Origin: an alpha proteobacterium BAL199
Lineage (GTDB): Bacteria; Pseudomonadota; Alphaproteobacteria; Thalassobaculales; Thalassobaculaceae
Direction of reading: 5' to 3'
DNA: 53,038 nucleotides
Assembly (NCBI GenBank): GCA_000171835.1
Contig: ABHC01000029.1
Coordinates: forward strand, 1 to 53,038
How positions within the stretch are numbered: the stretch's first letter is position 1; every line of letters begins with the position of its first letter. Shown here in pieces: positions 8,867 through 15,867 of the stretch. The position numbers and the translations under genes were made by a program. A model generated the notes under the pieces. That model was not told the origin of the DNA and made no database searches. It saw nothing but the letters and a program-made list of their open reading frames with translations.

Positions 8867-9780
8867 CAGCCCTTCTTTCCGGGCTTCAGCTTGGTGGCGT
8901 TGGCCCGCTCGTAGTACTCGATCGTGACCTCGTGATCGACGCCGGGCAGTTGGGCCGATGCCTGGGTCCAGATCTCGTTCATGGTGTGCAGCAGCGGGGC
9001 GAACGCCTCCTGGTCGCCGGCCAGGCCGGCAGCGATGCCGACGTCCTTGGCCATCAGGGCGGCAGAGAATCCGGAGCCGTATTTCCGGTTCAGCACCCGC
9101 TGGTGGTACTTGGTCTCTGTCGAATTGTTGCGCCCGGTCGACACGTTGATGATGTCGATCATCGCCGAGGGGTCGAGGCCAAACTTCTGGCCGATTACCA
9201 GTGCCTCGTTGGCCGCCGTCAGGCCGACCGCCGACAGATAGTTGTTCAGGCACTTCATCGCGTGGCCGCAGCCGAGCTGGCCGCAGCGGAACACGTTCTT
9301 GCCGGTCGCCTCGAACACCGGCATGACCTTGGCGATGGCCGCCTCGTCGCTGCCGCCGACCATGATCGACAGGGTGCCTGCGTCAGCGCCGGCCGTGCCG
9401 CCGGAGACCGGCGCGTCGATCAGCGTGACGCCACGCTTCAGCAACTCGTCGCCCAACTCGCGGGTGCCGGTCGGTGCCGACGAGCTCATGTCGATCACGA
9501 TCTTGCCGGACCCCAGCCCGTCGATCAGCCGGTCCCCCTCGCCGAAGCAGATCTTGCGGACGATCTTGCCGTCGGGAACGATCGTGACGATCACGTCCGA
9601 CATCTCGGCCAACGCCTTCAGGGTCGGCGCGCGCTTGGCGTCGAACTCCTCGGCGAACTTGCCCATCCGGCCCTGGTCGACGTCGTAGACGACGATGTCC
9701 ACGCCGGCGCGCTTGGCGTTGCGGGCCATCGGCCAACCCATGTTGCCGATGCCGATCCAGCCTACGGTCATGTCCGCCAT
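8866..9780 (-). CDS. 3-hydroxyisobutyrate / 2-hydroxy-3-oxopropionate dehydrogenase family enzyme
   Basis: A 304-residue NAD(P)-dependent beta-hydroxyacid dehydrogenase. It has the Rossmann motif GWIGIGNMGWPMARNAKRAG, the family substrate-binding signature DAPVSGGTAGADAGTLSIMVGG, and the catalytic lysine in GHAMKCLNNYL. The length is normal. ATG 9780 gives the canonical N-terminus; a second ATG nine bases in is also possible. It lies 14 bp after the carboxymuconolactone-decarboxylase-like gene and overlaps the next dehydrogenase, so the three genes form an operon. Substrates in this family include 3-hydroxyisobutyrate, tartronate semialdehyde and sulfolactaldehyde-type acids; the sequence does not decide between them. 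Confidence 0.88.
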   Translation of the reverse strand: MADMTVGWIGIGNMGWPMARNAKRAGVDIVVYDVDQGRMGKFAEEFDAKRAPTLKALAEMSDVIVTIVPDGKIVRKICFGEGDRLIDGLGSGKIVIDMSSSAPTGTRELGDELLKRGVTLIDAPVSGGTAGADAGTLSIMVGGSDEAAIAKVMPVFEATGKNVFRCGQLGCGHAMKCLNNYLSAVGLTAANEALVIGQKFGLDPSAMIDIINVSTGRNNSTETKYHQRVLNRKYGSGFSAALMAKDVGIAAGLAGDQEAFAPLLHTMNEIWTQASAQLPGVDHEVTIEYYERANATKLKPGKKG

Positions 9781-9794
9781 GGCGGCGCTCTCCC

Positions 9795-10172
9795 TTAGAT
9801 TCCGAGTTCTTTGAAAACTTCGCGGGCGTTGCGGAAGGCGTCGATCGCCGCCGGCACGCCGCAATAGATGGCGGTCTGCAGGAACACCTCGCGCATCTCT
9901 TCCTTGGTCACCCCGTTGGTGATGGCGCTGCGGATGTGCAGGCGCAGCTCGTGCGGGCGGTTCAGCGCCACCAGCATGGCGAGGTTCAGCATCGAGCGCT
10001 GCTTGCGCGGCAACTCCTCGCGGCCCCACACGGCACCCCAGCAGTACTCGGTCACCAGTTCCTGCAGCGGCATGTTGAAGTCGTCGGCCGACGCGATCGA
10101 CTTGTCGACGTATTCAGCGCCCAGCACCTCGCGCCGGTTCTTCAGGCCGGCCTCGAACATGGCCTTGTCCAT
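9795..10172 (-). CDS. Carboxymuconolactone decarboxylase family protein
   Basis: A 125-residue all-helical protein of the CMD/AhpD-like fold. The family core is clear: ELVTEYCWGAVWGREELPRK, then SMLNLAMLVALNRPHELRLHIRSAITNGVTKEEMREVFLQTAIYCG. The usual H..(x)..A.. decarboxylase segment is present (HELRLHIRSAITNG), and there is no CxxC pair of the AhpD peroxidase type, which argues for the gamma-carboxymuconolactone decarboxylase branch. The start at 10172 has a GGAGAG ribosome-binding site. It is the first gene of a three-gene operon with two hydroxyacid dehydrogenases, so the pathway is probably aromatic or dicarboxylic acid catabolism. The exact reaction is uncertain. Confidence 0.85.
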   Translation of the reverse strand: MDKAMFEAGLKNRREVLGAEYVDKSIASADDFNMPLQELVTEYCWGAVWGREELPRKQRSMLNLAMLVALNRPHELRLHIRSAITNGVTKEEMREVFLQTAIYCGVPAAIDAFRNAREVFKELGI

Positions 10173-10357
10173 CAGCTCTCTCCAGGAATGTATACAAAGA
10201 TTCGGCGCAGCGTAGACCGCGCCCCGGGTGGTCGCCAAGGCCCGGCGTCCGGTGGGCACTGCGACCGAGAGTCGCCCGGGCGACGGGCAGGGACGGGTTT
10301 GCGATGGCGCCCGACCGTCCATAGGTTACGGTCCTACGGTACGGCAGGAGACCGGGC

Positions 10358-10810
10358 ATGGCCCCCGACGACGGACGCAACGCCTACCAGCCCGACGGCG
10401 AGGCCGAACGCATCGCCGTGTCGGCGCGTGCCGACACCGGCACGATCGACGACCTGTACGTCGTGCGGGTGCGCGGGCTGGTGGTCGATTTCCGGATCGG
10501 CGTGTACGCCCACGAGCAGGGGGTGACCCAGCGGGTCCGCATCGACCTGACAGTGGAGGTGACCCGGCCCGACGGCGGGTTCCAGGAGGACCACCGCCGG
10601 GTCTACTGCTACGACCGGCTGACCAAGGGCATCCGCAAGCTGGCCGGCGGCGGCCACATCCGGCTGGTCGAGACCCTGGCCGACCGGGTTGCCGAACTGG
10701 CCCTGGTTGACCCGCGCGCCCGCCGGGCCGAGGTCACGGTGGAGAAGCTGGACATCATGCCCGACGCTGAGGGGGTCGGGGTGACCGTGTCGCGCAGCCG
10801 CCAGACCTGA
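10358..10810 (+). CDS. folB: Dihydroneopterin aldolase family protein (FolB-like)
   Basis: A 150-residue protein with a T-fold aldolase core: VRGLVVDFRIGVYAHEQGVTQRVRIDLTVEV, then YDRLTKGIRKLAGGGHIRLVETLADRVAELAL and VEKLDIMPDAEGVGVTVSRS. Residue order and length match FolB, which cleaves 7,8-dihydroneopterin to 6-hydroxymethyl-dihydropterin and glycolaldehyde in folate synthesis. The first about 30 residues are an extra polar extension. The AGGAG box before ATG 10358 supports the start. It stands alone and is divergent from the carboxymuconolactone-decarboxylase operon. FolX-like epimerases share the fold, so function is family-level. Confidence 0.82.
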   Translation: MAPDDGRNAYQPDGEAERIAVSARADTGTIDDLYVVRVRGLVVDFRIGVYAHEQGVTQRVRIDLTVEVTRPDGGFQEDHRRVYCYDRLTKGIRKLAGGGHIRLVETLADRVAELALVDPRARRAEVTVEKLDIMPDAEGVGVTVSRSRQT

Positions 10811-10829
10811 CAATCCCGCTGAACGGAAC

Positions 10830-11453
10830 TCAGCGCGCCGCCACCATCAGCCCGGCGCCGATCATCACCGTGCCGGAGCCGCGGTTCAGCGCGGTCAGCG
10901 CCCGGCGCGAACGGAACCATCGGCGCGCCCGGGCCGCCAGCAGCCCGTAGCCGTAGTTCACAGCCGACAGGGTGACGACGGTCACCACCGACAGCCACGC
11001 CATGTCGGTGTGGGTGACCGCGCGGATGTCCATGAAGGTCGGCAGGAACGCGCCGTAGAACAGGATGCCCTTGGGGTTGCCGAGCGCCAGCAGCAGGCCG
11101 GCCAGCAGGCCGCTGCGCGTGTCCCTGGCGGCGACCGGCTGCGCCGCCGGATCGGCGTCGAGCGGCACCGGCGCGCTGCGCCACAGCTGGATGCCGAGCC
11201 AGACCAGGTAACCGGCCCCCAGCCATTTCACCACCACGAACACCTCGCCCATGGCGGCGGCGATCGCCGACAGGCCGTAGACCGCGAAGGCCAGGAAGAT
11301 CAGGTCGCCGGTGACCACGCCGAGGTTGAAGCTGATGCCGGCGCGGAACCCGCCGGCCAGGCAGCGCGCCACGATGCCGAGCACCGCCGGTCCCGGCGTC
11401 AGGCCGAACACCACCATCGCGGCGGCGAAGGCCAGCAGGGATTCGAGCGTCAT
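10830..11453 (-). CDS. LysE/RhtB family amino-acid exporter
   Basis: A 207-residue inner-membrane protein with about six hydrophobic segments. The N-terminal family signature is LTPGPAVLGIVARCLAGGFRAGISFNLGVVTGD, including the PGP motif and the G-x-R-A-G-I loop, and a later segment reads LLALGNPKGILFYGAFLPTF. LysE/RhtB proteins export amino acids such as lysine, arginine, threonine or homoserine lactone using the proton gradient. The substrate is not readable. ATG 11453 begins directly before the first hydrophobic segment. It converges on folB with a 19-bp gap and is divergent from the 2OG oxygenase. Confidence 0.92.
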   Translation of the reverse strand: MTLESLLAFAAAMVVFGLTPGPAVLGIVARCLAGGFRAGISFNLGVVTGDLIFLAFAVYGLSAIAAAMGEVFVVVKWLGAGYLVWLGIQLWRSAPVPLDADPAAQPVAARDTRSGLLAGLLLALGNPKGILFYGAFLPTFMDIRAVTHTDMAWLSVVTVVTLSAVNYGYGLLAARARRWFRSRRALTALNRGSGTVMIGAGLMVAAR

Positions 11454-11602
11454 CGCAGGCTCCTCCGTGGTGTTTCGCGCCAGCATCGCCGATCGGCCCG
11501 CCGGCGGAAAGCGTCGCGGCGTCCGCAAGAACCGGAGTGATCGCGCGCCGCCGCATCCCTACCTTCAGCCTGTGCCCGCCGGCCGACTGCGAAGGAAACC
11601 CC

Positions 11603-12313
11603 ATGCCCGATATCGCCACCCGCCTTGCCGACCTCGACTGGACCCGGATCGCCGCCGATCTCGACCGCTGGGGGGCGGCCACCACCGGGCCGCTGCTGTC
11701 CGCCGGGGAATGCCGCGAACTCTCGGCCCTGTACGACGCAGGCGGCCGGTTCCGCAGCACCGTGGTGATGGCGCGCCACGGCTTCGGCAGCGGCGAGTAC
11801 CGCTACTTCGCCTATCCCCTGCCGGACGTGGTGGCCAACCTGCGCGCCGGCTTCTACCCGCCGCTCGCCGCAATCGCCAACACCTGGGCGCGCCGCCTGG
11901 ACGACCCGCGCCGCCATCCCGAGCGGCTGGAAGACTGGCTGGCGCAATGCCACGCCGCCGGCCAGACCAGGCCGACCCCGCTGCTGCTGAAATACGGCCC
12001 CGGCGACTACAACTGCCTGCACCAGGACCTGTACGGCGAGCATGTGTTCCCGCTGCAGGCGGCGATCCTGCTGAGCGACCCGGCGACCGACTTCACCGGC
12101 GGCGAGTTCGTCCTGACCGAGCAGCGCCCGCGCATGCAGTCACGGGCCGAGGTGGTGAGCCTGCGCCAGGGCGAGGCGGTGATCTTCCCGGTCAACCGCC
12201 GCCCGGTCCAGGGCAGCCGGGGCATCTACCGCACCGCCATGCGCCACGGCGTCAGCCGCCTGCGCTCCGGCGAGCGCTACACCCTGGGGGTGATCCTGCA
12301 CGACGCCGGGTGA
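11603..12313 (+). CDS. Fe(II)/2-oxoglutarate-dependent oxygenase family protein (Oxygenase-NA-like)
   Basis: A 236-residue protein with a jelly-roll oxygenase core. The metal motif H-x-D is seen in CLHQDLYGEHVFPLQAAILLS, the distal histidine in RHGVS, and the 2-oxoglutarate-binding arginine in RYTLGVILHDA at the C-terminus. The arrangement resembles PF09859-type proteins (2OG-Fe(II) oxygenases of unknown substrate in proteobacteria). No signal peptide. I chose ATG 11603 (GAAGGAAACCCC before it) over a longer frame because the protein-like sequence begins there. It ends 7 bp from the convergent dehydroquinase-like gene. Confidence 0.8.
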   Translation: MPDIATRLADLDWTRIAADLDRWGAATTGPLLSAGECRELSALYDAGGRFRSTVVMARHGFGSGEYRYFAYPLPDVVANLRAGFYPPLAAIANTWARRLDDPRRHPERLEDWLAQCHAAGQTRPTPLLLKYGPGDYNCLHQDLYGEHVFPLQAAILLSDPATDFTGGEFVLTEQRPRMQSRAEVVSLRQGEAVIFPVNRRPVQGSRGIYRTAMRHGVSRLRSGERYTLGVILHDAG

Positions 12314-12320
12314 GGGGGCT

Positions 12321-12773
12321 TCAGGCCCGCGCCTCGAGCAGGTCGTACATGGCGTGCAGTGCGGTGACGTAGCCGCGCGCCCCGAGGCCGGCGATCACCG
12401 CCGTCGCCGCCTTCGACATGATCGAGTGGCGATGGTCCTCGTCGCGGGCGTGGATGTTCGAGATGTGCAGCTCGATGACCGGTCCGCCGTAGAACTTCAG
12501 CGCATCGAGGACGGCCACCGAATAGAAGCTGTAGCCGGCCGGGTTGATGATCACCCCGTCGGCGGTGCCGCGCGCCGCCTGCAGCATGTTGACGATCTCG
12601 CCCTCGATGTTGGACTGCATGAACTCGATCGGGCCGCGCGCGGCGTCGCGGCACCATCCCTCGATCTCGGCCAGCGTGGTCCGGCCGTAGATCTCCGGTT
12701 CGCGGACGCCGAGGGTGTTCAGGTTGGGGCCGTTCACGATGTGGATCGTCGCGCGGTCATCGAGTTCCTCCAA
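12321..12773 (-). CDS. aroQ: Type II 3-dehydroquinate dehydratase-like protein with altered active site
   Basis: A 150-residue protein of the type II dehydroquinase family (dehydroquinate to dehydroshikimate). Recognisable parts: GPNLNTLGVREPEIYG with R24 and Y29, SNIEGEIV, and ELHISNIHARDEDHRHS with H103 and R110. The normally strict N-P-G-A-x-T-H-x-S segment reads N-P-A-G-Y-S-F-Y-S (77-85): the substrate-binding histidine position is Phe83 and the Gly-Ala order is swapped. The DNA reading was checked and is not a frame error. Core catalytic residues remain, so it may act on a different substrate or be a catabolic paralogue. No other shikimate genes lie nearby. It is divergent from the epimerase gene. 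Confidence 0.8.
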   Translation of the reverse strand: MEELDDRATIHIVNGPNLNTLGVREPEIYGRTTLAEIEGWCRDAARGPIEFMQSNIEGEIVNMLQAARGTADGVIINPAGYSFYSVAVLDALKFYGGPVIELHISNIHARDEDHRHSIMSKAATAVIAGLGARGYVTALHAMYDLLEARA

Positions 12774-12863
12774 ATGTCCGTGGGTCAGCGGCCCTGCAGC
12801 GTGTCACGATGGGCGAAGGCGGCGCCCCGCGCCATCGCCAATTTGGTTGCGGTTTGAACTTTG

Positions 12864-12878
12864 CCTGTCACTGACAGG
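12864..12878. promoter_or_regulatory. Palindromic operator candidate CCTGTCA-C-TGACAGG
   Basis: A perfect 7-bp dyad with one central base lies in the divergent region between the dehydroquinase-like and epimerase genes, 20 bp upstream of a small frame with a strong ribosome-binding site. TTG-rich hexamers just to its left (TTGGTT, TTGAAC) could be -35 elements, so a regulator bound here would cover the rightward promoter. Which regulator is unknown. Confidence 0.4.
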
Positions 12879-12898
12879 AACGATTTGAGGAGACGTCC

Positions 12899-12958
12899 AT
12901 GGCCCTGATCGGTTTTGCCCGCCCGACGCCCCGGCACCCAGCCGGGAGCCGGGCATGA
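12899..12958 (+). CDS. Possible 19-codon upstream reading frame coupled to the epimerase gene
   Basis: ATG 12899 follows a strong ribosome-binding site (GAGGAGA, 6 bp spacing). The frame runs 19 codons and its TGA overlaps the ATG of the epimerase gene (ATGA at 12955-12958). The peptide, MALIGFARPTPRH..., has no recognisable function. It may be a leader whose translation delivers ribosomes to the epimerase start, or the ribosome-binding site of an older start now out of frame. This is inference from spacing and overlap. Confidence 0.35.
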   Translation: MALIGFARPTPRHPAGSRA

Positions 12959-13860
12959 CGGTCCTGATCACCGGCGGCGGCGGGTTCCTGGGAGCCTGGA
13001 TCATCCGCCGCCTCGCCGCCCGCGGGATCGATCTTCGGGTGTTCGACCGCCGGGACGACCGCGGCATCGTGCGCGCCATCGCCGGCGGGGTGGCGGACCG
13101 ACTCGACTGGCGCACCGGGGACGTGGCGTCGCTCGCGGACGTGTCGGCCGCGGCGGACGGCTGCGACTTCGCGATCCACCTGGCCGCCCTGCTGACCCCG
13201 GCCTGCGCCGAGAACCCGATCCTCGGCGCCCAGGTCAACCTGATCGGCACCCTGAACGTGTTCGAGGCGGCCAAGGCGCGCGGCATGCGGGGCATCGCCT
13301 ACGCCAGCAGCGCCGGCGTGTTCGGGCCGGACGACGGCGCCATCCCGCATCCGACGACCCACTACGGCGCCTTCAAGCTGGCCTGCGAGGGGTCGGGTCG
13401 GGCCTATTGGCAGGATGCCGGCCTGTCCAGCGTCGGCTTCCGCCCGGCCATCGTGTACGGCCCCGGACGCGAGACCGGCCTGACCGCCGGCCCGTCGCTG
13501 GCCTGCCGCGAGGCGGTCGCCGGGCGGCCCTACACCATCGGCTATTCCGGGCGGGCCGACATGATCTATGTCGACGACGTGGCGGCGGCTTTCGAGGCGG
13601 CGGCGACCCGGCCGTTCGAGGGCGCCCACGCCTTCTCCCTGGTCGGCGAGGTCGCCGACGTCGCGGCGATCGTCGACGGCATCCGCGCGAATGTGCCCGG
13701 TGCCGCCGTCGACTGGTCCGGCCCGCCGCTGCCCCTGCACCCGGTCATCGCGCCCAGCCCGATCGAAGCGGTCCTCGGCGCCCTGCCGCACACCCCGCTG
13801 GCCGACGGCCTGGCGCGGACGATCGGGTTTTACCGGCGGGGTGTTACGGGAGAGGGGTGA
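12955..13860 (+). CDS. NAD-dependent epimerase/dehydratase (extended SDR)
   Basis: A 301-residue extended short-chain dehydrogenase. The nucleotide motif is LITGGGGFLGAWI (4-16), with LAALLTP near 77-82. The catalytic set is Ser118/119 (YASSAGVFG) with Tyr137 and Lys141 (HYGAFK), followed by the substrate segment FRPAIVYGPGRETGLTAGP. The family converts nucleotide sugars or similar substrates (4-epimerases, dehydratases, reductases); some relatives act on non-sugar carbonyls. The substrate is unassigned. ATG 12955 has GGGAG upstream and overlaps a small upstream frame. A 23-bp repeat copy covers the stop codon. Confidence 0.88.
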   Translation: MTVLITGGGGFLGAWIIRRLAARGIDLRVFDRRDDRGIVRAIAGGVADRLDWRTGDVASLADVSAAADGCDFAIHLAALLTPACAENPILGAQVNLIGTLNVFEAAKARGMRGIAYASSAGVFGPDDGAIPHPTTHYGAFKLACEGSGRAYWQDAGLSSVGFRPAIVYGPGRETGLTAGPSLACREAVAGRPYTIGYSGRADMIYVDDVAAAFEAAATRPFEGAHAFSLVGEVADVAAIVDGIRANVPGAAVDWSGPPLPLHPVIAPSPIEAVLGALPHTPLADGLARTIGFYRRGVTGEG

Positions 13861-13876
13861 TCGGCGGCGCGGGTGG
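13854..13876. repeat. 23-bp direct repeat, copy 1
   Basis: It starts GGGGTGATCGGCG and ends CGCGGGTGG, and differs from copy 2 (14374-14396) by one base (G versus A at position 14). Its TGA is the stop codon of the epimerase gene. The two copies begin exactly 520 bp apart and bracket the XRE-type gene. Confidence 0.8.
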
Positions 13877-13940
13877 CTGTATCCTGGCGGTTCAGTCGAT
13901 GCGGCCGCGCAATGGTGGGTGAGACTGAGGAGGCAGCGAT

Positions 13941-14318
13941 ATGATCCGAGCAACGTCCATCACGACGCCGGCCGGCGAGGAACTGGTGCTGCTGCCCAAG
14001 GCCGAATACGAGCGTCTGACCGAAGCGTCCGATCAATTGGCCGACATCGCGGCCTACGACGAGGTCAAGCGACGGCTGGCGTCCGACGAGGAGGAGATGC
14101 TGCCAGCGGCGATGGTCGATCGCCTTCTGGCGGGTGAAAGCGCGTTGCGGGTCTGGCGTGAGCATCGCGGCCTGTCGGCCAGCGAGCTTGCCGAGCGAGC
14201 CGGTCTCTCGCAGGCCTATGTCAGCCAGTTGGAGACCGGCAAGCGCGATGGCTCGGTCGCGGCAATGGGCTCGCTGGCCCAGGCTCTGGGCGTGATGATC
14301 GACGACCTTACCGATTGA
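13941..14318 (+). CDS. Antitoxin-like XRE-family HTH protein
   Basis: A 125-residue two-part protein. Residues 1-50 resemble the N-termini of small prevent-host-death/HTH antitoxins (TTPAGEELVLLPKAEYERL). Residues about 70-120 are a classic XRE helix-turn-helix (LRVWREHRGLSASELAERAGLSQAYVSQLETGKRDGSVAAMGSLAQALG). It has an AGGAGG box before ATG 13941. Antitoxins of RelE/HigB-type pairs have this architecture, but there is no toxin gene on either side, so it is an orphan here. It lies between two 23-bp direct repeats, which suggests it arrived as a small unit. It may autoregulate; no operator is clear. Confidence 0.82.
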   Translation: MIRATSITTPAGEELVLLPKAEYERLTEASDQLADIAAYDEVKRRLASDEEEMLPAAMVDRLLAGESALRVWREHRGLSASELAERAGLSQAYVSQLETGKRDGSVAAMGSLAQALGVMIDDLTD

Positions 14319-14373
14319 GTCCGCTGGCGGCGGTCGGGCGCACTTCCGCTGAGCCAACCGTAGAGCGTTCTCT

Positions 14374-14396
14374 GGGGTGATCGGCGACGCGGGTGG
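14374..14396. repeat. 23-bp direct repeat, copy 2
   Basis: The second copy of the repeat at 13854-13876 (22 of 23 bases identical), 56 bp after the XRE gene stop and 28 bp before the argC stop on the opposite strand. Flanking bases differ between the copies. Confidence 0.8.
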
Positions 14397-14424
14397 TTCG
14401 CAGACCCAGCGCAGTCACCGGATG

Positions 14425-15399
14425 TCAGGGCCAAACCGGCGCTCCCTCCAGCCCTGTGGTTTCCGGCAGGCCGCAGATCAGGTTCGCATTCTGCACCGCC
14501 TGGCCGGCCGCTCCCTTGCCGAGATTGTCGACCACGCCCATCGCGATCACCAGATTGCGCTCCGGATCGGCCGCGTAGCTGACGAACGCGAGGTTCGAGC
14601 CGGTCGCCCATTTGGTCTGCGGCGGCCTGTCGGTCACCCGGATGAACGCCCGCCCGGCGTAGAAGCGCCGCGCCGCGTCCAGGCACTGTTCCGTGGTGGC
14701 GCGGCCACGGCAGTACATGGTGGCGAGCACGCCGCGGGTCATCGGCACCAGGTGTGGCGCGAACACCAGCCCGGCGGCACTGCCGCCGCTCAGCCGCTCG
14801 ATCGTCGTGGCCATCTCGGGCATGTGGACGTGCTTGAGCAGACCGTAGGGCACCAGGTTCTCGTTGCTGTCGGCGTAGCCGAACGTGCCGCCGCCGCCCC
14901 GGCCGGCACCGGAGATGCCGGTCTTGGCGTCGATCACGATGTTGCCGGGCTCGATCAGATTGTCGGCCAGCAGCGGCGCCAGCGCGGTCAGCGTCGCCGC
15001 CGGGAAGCAGCCGGGGTTGGCCACCCGGGTCCGACCCTCGATCCGGTCTGGCCAGACGTCGGCCAGGCCATACGCCCAGCCCTCGACGTAGCGGTGGTCG
15101 CCGCCGATGTCGACGATCTTCACCTCCTTGGGGACCCGCGCCAGCGCCTCGGCCGAGGCGCCGGTGGGCAGCGACGCGAACAGCACGTCGAGCTTCGGCA
15201 GCGTCACAGGGTCCCACTTCTGGATCACCAGCTCGGCCAGCGTGGCCGGCGCACCGGGGAAGCGGTCCCCCAGCCGGCTGCCGGCGCTGCCCTCGCCGGC
15301 GGCGTAAACCAGTTCGAAGGACGGGTGGCCCGCGACCAGGCGCATCGCCTCGCCGCCGCCAAAACCGCTGATCCCGACAATGCCGACGCGAAGGCTCAT
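14425..15399 (-). CDS. argC: N-acetyl-gamma-glutamyl-phosphate reductase
   Basis: A 324-residue NADPH-dependent enzyme of arginine synthesis (N-acetylglutamyl phosphate to the semialdehyde). The Rossmann motif is GIVGISGFGGGEAMRL; the catalytic cysteine is C131 in VANPGCFPAAT; AKTGISGAGRG and HMPEM are family segments. One difference: the usual S-A-D-F-R segment before the active site reads G-G-D-H-R. The frame is open upstream, but ATG 15399 gives the canonical N-terminus. The 5' region carries a terminator, an Arg-rich leader frame and a promoter, so expression is probably controlled by attenuation. It stands apart from other arg genes in this window. Confidence 0.9.
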   Translation of the reverse strand: MSLRVGIVGISGFGGGEAMRLVAGHPSFELVYAAGEGSAGSRLGDRFPGAPATLAELVIQKWDPVTLPKLDVLFASLPTGASAEALARVPKEVKIVDIGGDHRYVEGWAYGLADVWPDRIEGRTRVANPGCFPAATLTALAPLLADNLIEPGNIVIDAKTGISGAGRGGGGTFGYADSNENLVPYGLLKHVHMPEMATTIERLSGGSAAGLVFAPHLVPMTRGVLATMYCRGRATTEQCLDAARRFYAGRAFIRVTDRPPQTKWATGSNLAFVSYAADPERNLVIAMGVVDNLGKGAAGQAVQNANLICGLPETTGLEGAPVWP

Positions 15400-15431
15400 G
15401 GTGGTGTCCTGCTGCTGGAGGTAGGGCAAAG

Positions 15432-15495
15432 AAAAACCCCCGAAGCCAGGGGCTGCGGAGGTTCGAAAGATGCGGGCTGATGCCGCCTCGGGGGT
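15432..15495 (-). terminator. Intrinsic terminator within the argC leader
   Basis: On the argC strand, ACCCCCGAGGC (15495-15485) pairs with GCUUCGGGGGU (15446-15436): 11 bp with one G-U pair, followed at once by a U-run (15436-15432). A shorter local stem, CCCC (15452-15449) with GGGG (15440-15437 region), can form with the same 3' arm. Both sit between the leader frame and the argC ATG, so RNA polymerase would stop before argC unless the structure is disrupted. CGCAGCC (15457-15451), inside the large loop and next to the shorter stem, is perfectly complementary to GGCUGCG within the leader frame (15547-15541), a candidate antiterminator pairing. Confidence 0.75.
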
Positions 15496-15501
15496 GGACC
15501 G

Positions 15502-15612
15502 CTAGGCAGCGGACCTCACCGGGGGAGGGGCCTGTCTGCACGCAGCCGTGGAAGCCGCCGCTGGGAAGCAGCGACGGCGTCGGTTCGCGGTGCGGAGGCC
15601 AAGATCACCCAT
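15502..15612 (-). CDS. Putative arginine leader peptide (attenuator) for argC
   Basis: A 36-codon frame ending 102 bp before argC. Codons 11-14 (15582-15571) are four successive arginine codons, CGA CGC CGT CGC, and three more Arg codons occur (7, 26, 33). Two of the Arg codons and their neighbours form the left arm of a perfect 10-bp hairpin (GCCGUCGCUG / CAGCGGCGGC, one G-U, at 15578-15554), so a ribosome stalled for charged tRNA-Arg would open it. No Shine-Dalgarno box is present, but the predicted transcription start is at or beside the ATG, as in leaderless trpL of rhizobia. Function is inferred from architecture; the peptide itself is not expected to matter. Confidence 0.6.
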   Translation of the reverse strand: MGDLGLRTANRRRRCFPAAASTAACRQAPPPVRSAA

Positions 15613-15619
15613 GGAGCGG

Positions 15620-15649
15620 ACGGTAGGGGACCGCCGGAACGTCTGTCAA
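15620..15649 (-). promoter_or_regulatory. Promoter of the argC leader
   Basis: A perfect -35 hexamer TTGACA (15649-15644), an 18-bp spacer, and a TACCGT -10 (15625-15620). The leader ATG follows the -10 after 7 bp, so transcription should begin at or next to it, giving a leaderless reading frame. Confidence 0.6.
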
Positions 15650-15867
15650 CGGGGGGGTGTTGCTGTGCTCCTGGCCCGCTCGGGGTGCTCTCGATCGAAG
15701 CCGGAGTTCCCCCCTGCTCAAAACCGATCCTCTCCTGCGAAGGGTATGCGCTGGGGGACGATTCTGCATGAGGCGAGCGACGGGTCAACAGGTTGACGCT
15801 TGATACTAAATTGTTGTATTGAATTATTAAAGTAAAAATCCACTTTTTTGTATGTTTGGAAATAATA
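15650..15867. other. Non-coding junction into low-GC island
   Basis: No gene is seen. GC falls sharply near 15800. A perfect palindrome GTCAAC-AG-GTTGAC lies at 15784-15797, and AT-rich DNA follows to the reverse transcriptase stop codon. The junction may be the left edge of an acquired island, but no matching repeat was found at the right edge. Confidence 0.45.

Noticed and set aside
15784-15797. Palindrome GTCAACAGGTTGAC as an attachment site of the island
   Set aside because: No matching copy was found at the right edge near 20500-20600, so it cannot be called an att site.
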